Assembly (NCBI GenBank): GCA_963555705.1
Contig: OY743184.1
Location: forward strand, 31,072,614-31,136,613
Source: Ligustrum vulgare
Taxonomy: Eukaryota > Streptophyta > Magnoliopsida > Lamiales > Oleaceae
Reading direction: 5' to 3'
DNA: 64,000 nucleotides
Positions 45,660 to 54,979 of the stretch are shown here, piece by piece. Below the pieces are notes generated by a model. It worked only from the letters and a program-made list of their open reading frames with translations, made no database searches and had not been told where the DNA came from. Position numbers and translations under genes: made by a program. Numbering within the stretch: position 1 is the first letter of the stretch; the number at the start of each line of letters is the position of its first letter.

Positions 45660-46810
45660 CTTGCAAAAAGATGAAGAAGAAGGTGCAAGAAGTGAAAGTC
45701 ATTGAATTTGATGAGCACAATAGACCGATCGGACCACATAAAAAAAACTTCAAGTATTATGTTGGGTCTTTGGTTCTTATTCACGTTGATATAAATATCA
45801 GTGATTGACATGAAGTTTATTTATATATATATATAATAATTTATCTTTTTAAAATAACATCGCATATTATTGTTGTCTTTCAGAGGGAGTTCAACATATC
45901 CGATGACAACATGAAAAGAGTTATTCTGAAAATTGCAGGGATGCGATTGAAAGGCTTCACAACAAGGTCGGTGCATGATTTCATTAACAAAGAGAACCTG
46001 AAATACACATCACCTACTAAGCTCTATGTTTTCTTAACGGAGGAGCAATGGAAAAAAAGCAAGAAATAACTTGAGACTGAGATTTTCAAGGTATTTTTAA
46101 TGTCATTATCCTTATTAATTTTTATTACTGAGTTGGAAGTCTAAAATATGTCATTTTTTTGAAGGAAAAAGTCAGAAGGCTTGGGAAAGGCAACTGCTAA
46201 ACGAGCACATTTTTTAGGCTATGCTGGAATGAGATCATAGTGGCTTGAAACAAACCCACTGATGTGATTCATTGTGGGAATCACGAAGAACATGCGGAAA
46301 TTGACTTGAACGCCGTAAAGTTCTAAATCCAAATTGTAGAAGATAACAACGCAACCCGAACCTCACGACTGAAGAACCACAAAGAGGTTAATGACACAAA
46401 GGTTGCAAAATCCTTTGATAAGTTCGACGTGTTCAATAAGAATGAAGAAGATCAAGGAAAAATCTCACCTCAAATTATCAATAATATCCAAGTTAATCAA
46501 TACAATGAATGAAAATTGACTAATAAAGTGTTTTCTCACGAAATTAGGCTAAAACCGCAACTAATGGACCCAAAACGGAAAAACAAAAGCCCAAACGAAA
46601 AAGGAAATAAAAATTAGAAAAGCCCTAAATAATTGAACCGTGCGATCGCACGGGCATATTGATCACAAATAATTAATAATTCATTTTAATTGTTTGTTGG
46701 CATTTTATCAAGAAGCATACTCAATGGATGAGCTTAACGAGATTAGAAACTTATGGGCCAAACACTTCATTGAAGATTGTACGTAAATTTTGTATTTTTA
46801 TGTTAATACG
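45660..46810 (+). pseudogene. second CACTA gene, Transposase_24-like (Ptta/En/Spm, PF03004), fragmented
   Basis: Exon-like blocks on the plus strand read FDEHNRPIGPHKKNFKYYVG and LVLIHVDINISD (about 45705-45805), then REFNISDDNMKRVILKIAG, RLKGFTTRSVHDFINKENL and SPTKLYVFLTEEQWKK (about 45885-46065), then a GKGNC/FRLCWNEI-type block near 46170-46215 corresponding to the RxxxRYAGLE region. The motif order FDExGRPIGPN, EFNIPDDNMKRVIL, PPxLYxFITQEDW is that of plant Transposase_24. A last block near 46715-46785 (YSMDELNEIRNLWAKHF) may belong to a Ulp1-type or terminal exon. Introns separate the blocks. The 46250-46690 stretch looks like an intron or a further insertion. Confidence 0.65.
46638..46653. 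repeat. perfect 16-bp palindrome
   Basis: CCGTGCGATCGCACGG is a perfect palindrome containing two CG-rich arms, in otherwise AT-rich non-coding sequence within the CACTA element. Confidence 0.85.
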
Positions 46811-46964
46811 TAAATATTTGTAACTTATAATTTACAACATTAATGTAAATTGACTTATTTAATTTTATTACGCTTATATGTCGATTCTATATATGTTGGG
46901 TGTTGATAGCTAGATTTGACAATGAGAATCATGTGTAGAATGTATAAAAAATATGCAGGATTTT

Positions 46965-47134
46965 GGTTTAAAAAAAAAAAGCGTCAGTTGTACACTATAT
47001 GCGTCGATTGTCAGCTGATAATCGATGCATATAAACTCACTACCTTATGCACGCAATTGAGCCAAATGCGTCACTTTTACAATCGACAAGTATTATCGTG
47101 TACAACCAACGCGAATGACTAAAACTTTACAGTG
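46965..47134. repeat. right subterminal and terminal region of the CACTA element
   Basis: It contains ATGCGTCGATTGTCAG and ATAATCGATGCATATA (inverted relative to each other), ATGCGTCACTT and AACCAACGCG, then ends AAACTTTACAGTG at 47134. It mirrors the left subterminal region (ATCGATGCCTATA at 31974-31986). Confidence 0.65.
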
Positions 47135-47159
47135 TAAAAGATAAAATTAAAATAGAAAT

Positions 47160-47560
47160 ATTAAAAAATTTTAAAAGAGTTTCCTACAGAAATAAAACAA
47201 AATATAGTTGATGAAATGTATATAAGTATAATAAAAGATATGTATATATTTATCAAAAGATTATGGATTTATTAGATATTAAAGATTGAAAAAATTATTA
47301 TACAAATACTTATGAATTATCATAGAAATTGGCCTTTATTAAGTAGATACTTACGAGAAGATATTAAAATACAATTAGATAAAAATTTAAGAACTAAAGA
47401 AAATTTAATAAGACATATAATAGATATATGGCTACAACCAGAAAATTTTGTAAGAGAGAAACAACTTATTTATGAATTAATAAGAAAATGGTTAAAGTTG
47501 AAAAGAAATTATTATGAAAAAATAAAAAAATATATAGAATATAACTATTAAATATTTAGA
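47160..47560 (+). pseudogene. caulimovirid N-terminal ORF remnant (plus-strand copy)
   Basis: The open piece 47312-47551 (79 aa) starts MNYHRNWPLLSRYLRED, is rich in Lys, Ile, Asn and Arg, and has the look of a basic helical protein. An equivalent 'RNG/NWP-L-SRY'-like start is readable in the minus copy near 23985-23940. The identity of this viral ORF is not clear. Confidence 0.35.
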
Positions 47561-47939
47561 TAATTACAGAAGATAATCTTAGATTAAAATTAAAAAGAAA
47601 ACAATTAATAAATTTAATATAACACTTGAAAGAAGAAAATGCAAATAATATATACCGACTGATTATGATATAGAAGCAATAAAAGAAATTAGAAAAGGAC
47701 AATGAATTTACCAGAAATAAAATTTGAAAAATAAGTAATAGGAAATCTTAGACTCCCAGTAGGATCTTATCAAATAAGAAGAGTAAATACAACTACGTTT
47801 CAACCATTAAGTTCATGGGGAAAATTTGATTGATTTCTTAATATGCAATCAAACTAGATAATTGCTTTCTTATGGCAGACTTATAAAAACACAAATCCAC
47901 AAGATAAAATAGCCATTGAAGAATTACAACATTTAAACA

Positions 47940-48640
47940 TACAGGATAACAATGTTAAAAAAAAACTTTAAGATATTCAAAATAAATTAACAATGCAATT
48001 TAAAGAATTAAAAGACATGATAGGAGATGTAAAAAACATAGATGAAAAGATTCTAAAAGAATTTCAAAGAAAATCAAGAGAAATAATTAACCAAGATAAA
48101 ATTGGAATAGCTATAGAAAAAAAAAATGAAAAAATAGGAAAAGAAGATAATAAAAGAATTATACCAATAAAAGAAAGAGTTTAAAAAAAAAATTAGAAAC
48201 AAAGATAGATGATATATATGACAAACTATTTAAAGTTTAAAAAAAAAAAAAAAAAAATCCAAGGTAATAAACCAAGAATTTAAATGTCAATAAATGAATA
48301 TATTGAAAATCTAAAAATATTTATAAATGATGTTTAAGAAGTAAAAAATGAAATAAAAAAAGCAAGAAATGACATAAATATATCAAAACTTAAAGTTAGA
48401 GAGTTAAAAGAAAACAATAAAAATAAAGACAAGAGGATAGGCAAAAAAACCTTATAGAAAAAGAAATGTCAAGAATGGGAAAGAAATATATTGAACAAAA
48501 AACCATTGTGATAGAAGGAAGCATGGATAATGAATTTAGAAAAAATATATTACCTAAGATATTAGAAGAAGAAATATAATTAGAAAAACCTAAAGAAAAA
48601 GCATTAGGAAAACTAAAAGTTGAAGACGAACAAACTAACA
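47940..48640 (+). pseudogene. caulimovirid coiled-coil region (plus-strand copy)
   Basis: Lys/Glu/Ile-rich heptad-like frames, including the 63-aa piece 47993-48184 (starting MQFKELKDMIGDVKNID). Broken by A-rich runs that shift the frame (48181-48260). It could correspond to a virion-associated protein or to the N-terminal part of the capsid precursor. Confidence 0.4.
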
Positions 48641-48644
48641 AAAA

Positions 48645-49440
48645 TGAATGAAGAATTAGATTTGTTTATAGAAAATTTGAATCAATTAAGCTTAGATAAT
48701 TTAAGTGATTATCAAGTTTTAGTAAACAGTGGAGGAGCACTTAATCTAGCTCCAATAGGAACTTCTAAATAAGAATTACAAAATCCAAATAAAAGTTATG
48801 CACCTCTATATAATAAATCATACTGACAATATTATGACAGGGTCAAAGATAGACAACCACCTAAAGAAAATAAATATAGAGACAAATTTGAACCAAATGA
48901 TAATTACGATAAGCCTATTAATAATTGAGGAACAAAATTAGATTTTGATTGTAAAATATATATTTAAAAAGCCTTATTAACTGGATAGATTCAATGATAT
49001 TATTCTTTTTATATAATAAAGATGATACATGAGAAAGTACTGAAAGAATAATAGATTTCTTAATAGCAACTTTTGAAGGAAATGTTAGAAACTTGTGGGA
49101 ACGAATAAGTAATGATACAAAAACATTTATGACATAGAAAAACCTATACAAGGGAGATGTAATCCTAAAATAAGAAGTACTAAGAGAAAATATAAAAATA
49201 TAAAGTTCAAAAAATTTAGAAATTTTAGGAAAAAATATATAAAACCGAGAAGAAGATATTACAAAAGGAAATATAATACAAATAGATAACAGAAAAATAA
49301 AACTTATAACAAAAAAGATAGAAGCCAATGAAAATGTTGAAATTATGGAGAAATAGATCATATAAGCCCTGATTGTAATCAGAAGAAAGTTAAAATATTA
49401 GAAAAAGAATATCTAGAAATAGAAAATTAATTAAGTGAAA
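48645..49440 (+). pseudogene. caulimovirid capsid region with zinc knuckle (plus-strand copy)
   Basis: Pieces such as MNEELDLFIENLNQLSLDNL, FEGNVRNLWERISND and the zinc-knuckle segment at about 49333-49378 (partly lost: the first Cys codon pair is disrupted by a shift) mark the capsid region. The knuckle aligns with the better-preserved one in the minus copy. Stops and shifts throughout. Confidence 0.5.
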
Positions 49441-49559
49441 TATCTAATATTGAACAATATTATGATAAAAGAAGTTTATATAAGTTAAACAGATTCAAAA
49501 GATAATGGATCAGAATTTGAATAAAGAAATAGAGAAAATAGAAAATAATAATATAGTTA

Positions 49560-50200
49560 TAGAAGAATATGAATGAATAGATGGTTATGGACTAAGAGTA
49601 ACATTTGATAGTAAAATTTTAAGAAAATACAAAAATTATCCTTAGACTTGAAAAAGGAAGGTGGGAAGTCTTAGATAGAACATGGAAAAGAGAAAGGATA
49701 GCAATAAACAAAAATCATAAAATTGAAAAACCTATAAATATTAGAGCAACTCAAGGAACATATAAATTAAATCTTCTTACAAAATAACAATAACAAATTG
49801 TTAACAAAGACTAATAAAAACAAAGTGAAAAAATCCAATATGTTTATTTAACAAGAAAACAAATAATGTCACCCTTAACTATAAGTTTACATGATGGAAG
49901 AATAATAAATTGGAGATAGTCATTTTGGAACAATAGAAGGAAACCTAGCATACCAAAAATTAATATTTAATTGTTACCCAAGATAATGTGTTTCATGAAA
50001 AGATAAAAACTTTAATGAAGTTTTAGGTTTATATTTCAAATTGCATAGAAATGATATAATGCAACCATGAGACCAAATTATTACCATAGAATATAGAGCA
50101 TTATACACATGTACTAACTTTAATTATGGAAATATTTACTCTAAAAAATCATATATAGAAGTTCATAAAGAATGTAAAGACATTAGTAAAATCATAGTAA
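49560..50200 (+). pseudogene. caulimovirid movement protein region (plus-strand copy)
   Basis: Includes TIEGNLAYQKLIFNCYP, FNEVLGLYFKLHRNDIMQP and QIITIEYRALYTCTN, the conserved core of the 30K-type movement protein, interrupted by stops. It lies downstream of the zinc knuckle and upstream of the protease. Confidence 0.65.
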
Positions 50201-50269
50201 CAGTAAGATAAAAAATAAAAGGAAGTGATATAACAATATTTAAAAGTTTCTAAATAAAGTAATGAAATA

Positions 50270-50530
50270 GTAACAGTAAGATAAAAATAACAAGAGTAAC
50301 AGGGGAAAATACTTAGATAATTAATAGAGCTAGTACAGTCAATATAATACTTGGAAGCAAACAAATAGTAGTAAACAAAATATATAGTTATGAAAAATTA
50401 GAATATGATATACTACTTGAAAATGACTTTATACAACAGTTTCAATATTGCAAACAAAATAATTGCATGATAATGCTACAAACACCTCGTGCACATTTAT
50501 TAAAAATCTCAAGAGAATTTAAAACTTACA
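50270..50530 (+). pseudogene. caulimovirid aspartic protease region (plus-strand copy)
   Basis: The frames correspond to the minus-copy protease: NIILGSKQIVVNK, then LEYDILLENDFIQQF and NNCMIMLQT. The active-site motif itself is not readable here. It leads into the RT region. Confidence 0.4.
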
Positions 50531-50534
50531 GAGT

Positions 50535-51206
50535 TCAGTCAGTCCAGCGTGGTGATAAATGGGAGGAAAAAATCAATAAAACAAAATGAAATAAAAAAAA
50601 TAAAAAGAATATTATACAAAAAGGTCCTAAAAGCAGGAATAGAAACAAGTATAGAAAAAATAATTGAACAATTAGAAAAAGTTTATGGAGAAAATCTTTT
50701 ATTATTTTGGAAACCACATCACCCTAGAGCTAAGATAGAGCTAACAGAAAATGGTATCATAAGAGTAAAGCTAATGATGTATACCATACAAGATGCACTA
50801 CAATTCAAACTCAAATAAAAGAATTGCTAGAACAAAAACTTATTAGACCTAGTAATTAACCTCATAGTAGTTCAGCTTTTATGGTCATGAAACAAGCTGA
50901 ACAAATTAGAGGAAAACCTAGAATGATAATAAATTATAAAGAACTAAATAAATATGCCAAATTTGATTGTTACTTTTTTACCAAATAAAGAAGTTTTAAT
51001 AAACCTTGCAAACAGAAAACAATATTATTCTAAATTTGATTGTAAATTAGGATTTTGGAAAGTCAAAATGGAAGAAGACAGTATAAAATATACAACATTT
51101 AGTACATCTCAAGGAAAAAAGAATCGATAGTAATGTCTTTTGATTTAAAAAATGCACCACAAATATATCAAAGAAAAATTGATAATATATTTAAAATCTT
51201 GATGAT
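50535..51206 (+). pseudogene. caulimovirid reverse transcriptase, N-terminal part (plus-strand copy)
   Basis: A 89-aa open piece (50549-50818) is followed by KELLEQKLIRPSN, SSAFMVMKQAEQIRG and RMIINYKELNKYA, then FLPNKEVLINLANR and SKFDCKLGFWKVKM (first catalytic Asp region), in the pattern of caulimovirid RT. Stops and shifts interrupt it. The sequence ends at an 18-T run before the Tyr-x-Asp-Asp-equivalent motif, so the active site is incomplete. Confidence 0.75.
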
Positions 51207-52139
51207 TTTTTTTTTTTTTTTTTGAAAATTTAAAGTTTTCGAATTCTTAATTAAGACACGACTTATTGTCACATATTTTTCTGGACAATTACGGATTAAC
51301 AGTGAAATGTGAAGTTTTTATTTCTAGCGCAGATCTAGATGAATCATGTTACGTCAGATTCGTTTGGATTATAAAACATGAACATAACAGTATAAGCGAT
51401 GTAGGATTGTAAAGAGATAGGAACACAATATTTGAGATTTACGTAGGAAAAACCGTAACAGAGAAAACTCACGTGCCCACACCCTGTGGACAAAAATCAA
51501 TCACTATATAAGAAAAGGTTTATAACAGATCAATTAAGCTACATGACAAATCTATGCATAGACTTATCAAACACCTAAGAAATAAATCACACACTGATCC
51601 TTCTATGGCTTGTAATAAGAGATGACATCCCACCACTCTTTAGTAGCTTTCTTTGAAACTGCAATGATCTTCAGCAAACTAGAACTTCTTTTCGATCTCG
51701 ATCTAAACCTCTCGTTTGATCTTCGGGCTGAAAGTCTTTTCTTCTCGTAGTGATTGACAAACTCCTTTGGGAGAAACAAGATCGATTTTTGGCATGAAAG
51801 AATAAGCTCTATATGATATGATCCGGACTAGGCATCAAAGGGCGAAATCGAGCCATCGGTAATATGACAGTGATCTACGTGCAAAATGGAGCAAGTTTCA
51901 TGTTGGAGTCGAGCCGAACCAAAGGAGTAAAGTTTGATGACCGGAAGCTTCATTATGGCCGTAAAGAATAATCCTCACGACCGTAACTCCACCTCGGGTT
52001 TAAATGAAGAATTAAAGAATTTCCTAGTTATGGCTGTAAGAAATATGGTAACGCCCGTAAGTCTTAAGCAGAAAGTCATTTACGGCCATAAATGAGTTCA
52101 TCACGGTCGTAAATCTGATTTTTCGGGATTTTGCTTTTT
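51207..52139. other. non-coding sequence with poly-T and a cluster of ACGGCCGTAA-like motifs
   Basis: Starts with an 18-base T run at the edge of the caulimovirid copy. No gene is visible. Six copies of a degenerate palindromic decamer lie at 51955-51964, 51977-51986, 52030-52039, 52051-52060, 52082-52091 and 52103-52112. It is probably part of an old LTR, but I see no edges. Confidence 0.45.
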
Positions 52140-52624
52140 TTGATTATTTGTCCATTTTTAAGTTATTTGCCTATTTTAGTATTTTAGTTTAATTAGAATT
52201 CTATTTTGAGCCCAATTAGTGGCTAGGTTATTTTATTATTTATATTCCTTTCCATGATTGTAAAAGACAGTTTAGTTTGAGTTTATGAATTAAATTGAGA
52301 GAGGATTCTCCAAAATTTAAAGGTTGAGTTATTCCCTTTTTTGAACTTATCAAAGATCCGATCTTTGTGGCGTTCACCCAACAAACTTATCAAGGAATTG
52401 ACAACCCTTGTGGCGTTCACCAATCTTGGTTCTTCAATTCGCATCATCATTAATTGCGTCGTGAATGTCGGGTCAAGGTTTTATCGTCGATCTATCTTTA
52501 ATTCCGTTGTTTATTTCCTCGTGTTCTTGTTTATTTTCACGTTTGATCTGATTTAGATCTTTCCTAGGTTTTAATTGTGTTGTTTCCGCGTGTTTGTCTA
52601 GATTCCCCGATTGGGATCTTATCA
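52140..52624 (+). repeat. 5' LTR of a Reina-like chromovirus fragment
   Basis: The right edge GGGATCTTATCA at 52624 is fixed by the primer site two bases later. The left edge (TGATTATTTGTCC at about 52140) is a best guess. At about 485 bp the length suits Reina LTRs. It includes GAGCCCAATTAGTGG and two copies of TTGTGGCGTTCACC (about 52367 and 52409). Confidence 0.6.
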
Positions 52625-52626
52625 TC

Positions 52627-52638
52627 TGGTATCAGAGC
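52627..52638 (+). promoter_or_regulatory. primer-binding site (initiator tRNA-Met), Reina-like element
   Basis: TGGTATCAGAGC is a perfect match to the plant initiator tRNA-Met primer site, two bases from the LTR end. Confidence 0.9.
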
Positions 52639-53054
52639 TTGGATCTAGATTCAGTTCTTGGTATTCTTGATATTTTCTTTTTTTTCTTGATTTTTTTTGT
52701 TCTTCGTGTTCTTCGTGCCAGTTATAAATTTTTTTTTTCAATTTGATCCATAAGAGTCAGTCCCAAAAATTCAAATTTTTTTTTCTTGTTCGTTTTTCAT
52801 CCAAATCTAGTTCCATTTTTTCTGCCATACTCGTAGTCCAATTCTCTGGCAGATTAAAAAAAATTCTAAAATTTCATTTTTTTCCATATTCCAAATTTCC
52901 TCAATTCTTCAATTTGTTCTTATTCGTGTCTTGTTTATCTACCCTTGATAAAGAGTTCTTGGATTGATTCTCGAAGTTCTTGAGAAGGAAAAAAAGTGAT
53001 ACACGAGTGATAAAAATTTGTGAGGAATTTTATTTCTTCTTCTTGTCATAAACC

Positions 53055-54110
53055 ATGTCTCGCAGGGAGAGATCTTCATCAAGGGGTGACAACAAATGGC
53101 TCGAAAGAGGGGATAGGTTATTGGAGCAGGGTGTTGAATTATTGGCAGAGATGCAGGAAAAATTTAAGAAGGTAATGGCTAGAATAGATAAAAAAGATGT
53201 GATGATTGTCCAATTGAAAAAGGAGCAATCGCGGGCGGACTCTATGGCTAGGAGGAGTAATAAGCATGAATGTCATGCTAGGTACGGAGATGGGATGGAT
53301 GAAAGGCCATTGAAGCAAAAAGAGACATCAAAACGAGAGAGTAGTGATCATGTTCACAAAAGGAGGGAGGAACCGACATCCAAAGGTAAAAATTATTCTA
53401 ATTCCAAGCCTCTTAAGGATAAAAATATTAAGTGCTTTAAATGTTTGGAACGGGGTCACATTGCACTTGATTGTCCACGTAAAAAGGTTAGGCGTGATAG
53501 TGAAGGGGCGAAAAGTGTTATGGTGGATGAGTCAATTATTGATAGGCATGCTCTTAGCGTTAGGCATAAGGTGAATGTTTTGGATAATGTGGAAGGGCAG
53601 AAGGATAATATTTTTCGCACCAGATGCATCGTGAATGATAAAGTGTGTAGCATGGTGATTGACGAGGGAAGTTGTACTAATGTAGTTAGTACAATGTTGG
53701 TAGAAAAATTAGTCTTAACTTTAATTAAAAATCCAACACCTTATAAATTACAATGGTTGACTGAGTCGGGGGAAGTTATGGTAAAGAGACAGGCCTTGGT
53801 GACTTTTTCTTTCGGTGGATATGCTGATGAGGTAGTTTGTGACGTAGTGCCTATGCAAATTAGTCACATATTGTTGGGGAGTGAAAAGTGCGTTATTAGC
53901 ACGTATTTAATTCACTTATTATCTTATTTTGTTATTGGTTTGATCCTATTGAAGTATCGTTTAATGCACTTTCACTTATTGTGCTATGTAAGGTCAAAAA
54001 CAAGAAAAGGAAGGAAACATGACCAAAGAAATACAAAAAATCAAGAAGTAAACATCAAGGACATAATCAAAGGGCTCCAAATAAATAATGGCATGTGTGA
54101 AGAAGATTAG
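53055..54110 (+). pseudogene. Reina-like gag-protease, internally deleted and 3'-truncated, running into foreign sequence
   Basis: The 351-codon frame starts MSRRERSSSRGDN, about 415 bp after the primer site. Residues 1-60 look like a Gag N-terminus, but the capsid core is missing. A CCHC zinc knuckle is intact (CFKCLERGHIALDC, residues 127-140). A Reina-type protease follows: FRTRCIVNDKVCSMVIDEGS with Asp203, where IDGGS is usual, then PYKLQWLTESGEV and VVPMQISHILLG. Homology stops at residue 275 (about 53880), and the last 76 codons read through an adjacent LTR-like sequence. The protease, RT, RNase H and integrase beyond that point are absent, so the ORF is not functional. Confidence 0.8.
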
Positions 54111-54979
54111 ATGCAAAAATCATGGTCAAAGAAGGTTTGGGGTGAAGTTAGAAATCAAAAACCCGCAAGGATTGTGATCATGAATTTTAGTCATAGATTG
54201 AAGCTCAATTTTTTCATAGCATACTTTCGATGTTGGGAAGATCTATTTCACAAATAATTGTAGATATTTGAGTTTTCTTTCCAACTCAACTTCAATCACC
54301 ACAATCAGACTTTGGGAGAGAAAGTTATGACCAAAACATCGAACACAGGCGCTTCTCGACAGAAATGCACTTACGGTCGTAAATGACAACGTTACGGCCG
54401 TAACTTCCAAATTTCGAAAATTTTCAGTAGCTTACTTATGGCCATAATAAGGAAGGTTACGGCCGTAACTTTCTCACGAAGAAATTTCCTTATCTGATTC
54501 AAGGTCTATCTTTGGTATATCTTTGGGGTAAAGTTAGGGCACGATTTTGGGAGTATTAAAGGAGCAAAATCACCACAAAAAGGAGGTTGGACATTGAGGA
54601 AAATTGAGAGCAAAATATAGAGCATTCTTGGGAGATTTTCAAGTGCAAGAATATCAACAACAATGGAATTCATGAAACGACTTGAAGAATCTATCACAAC
54701 CATGCTAGGCTAAATTCTATGTCTTGTTCAAAGGGAAAGTTGTGTTAACTTGATTATGTTATTTTCTTTTCCTACAAATTAGTAGCCTGAATTTATTCCT
54801 TTATTTCAATTGTTGGATTATTATGTTTTGAATGTTCAATTGAGTTTATTTGATTAATAGTTTAATTTGGCCAATTGGATTATTGATCTTTGGAGTCATG
54901 AATATGCTATGTTTAGATTCTTGATTCGTAATTGTCATTGAATATTTACTTTAGTAGCAAAAAAATCTCGTGCAGGTTT
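53882..54979 (+). repeat. LTR-like fragment, cut by element D
   Basis: It begins TGAAAAGTGCGTTATTAGC exactly where Reina homology ends and is non-coding. It contains four more ACGGCCGTAA-like decamers (54373-54382, 54394-54403, 54438-54447, 54459-54468) and ends where the LTR of element D starts. The TG start and AGTGC...GCAC words suggest an LTR of a Tat- or Athila-like element, but no right edge or partner is available. Confidence 0.45.

Larger units (their letters stand above)
31922..47134 (+). mobile_element. CACTA (En/Spm) transposon, heavily interrupted, inserted in a caulimovirid copy
   Basis: The left end reads CACTAGTACGGATTTG; the right end, reversed, reads CACTGTAAAGTTTTAG. Both flanks carry the 3-bp duplication TAA (31919-31921 and 47135-47137), the size expected for CACTA. 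Subterminal motifs related to ATCGATGCNTATA and GCATCGGTTC occur near both ends in both orientations. The coding content is a TNP2 transposase (from 32888) and a Transposase_24-type gene (from about 45660). Five later insertions account for about 9.3 kb: solo LTRs 34336-36844, 38940-44178 and 39967-42624, a MITE at 37562-38426, and Cassandra at 44848-45517. About 5.9 kb of CACTA remains. Confidence 0.8.
47135..51206 (+). mobile_element. endogenous caulimovirid, plus-strand copy, main part
   Basis: Viral sequence resumes immediately after the CACTA element and runs to a poly-T tract at 51206. In order it carries an N-terminal region, a coiled-coil region, a capsid region with zinc knuckle, a 30K movement protein, a protease and the N-terminal part of reverse transcriptase. 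It is very AT-rich, and stops and frameshifts occur throughout. The copy is related to the minus-strand copy at 18780-24435 but clearly diverged from it. It ends inside the RT palm just before the catalytic Asp-Asp motif. Confidence 0.75.

Noticed and set aside
48396..49361. Minus-strand hydrophobic frames over the plus-strand viral copy (for example 48918-49361)
   Set aside because: Same shadow effect; the plus strand carries recognisable capsid sequence.
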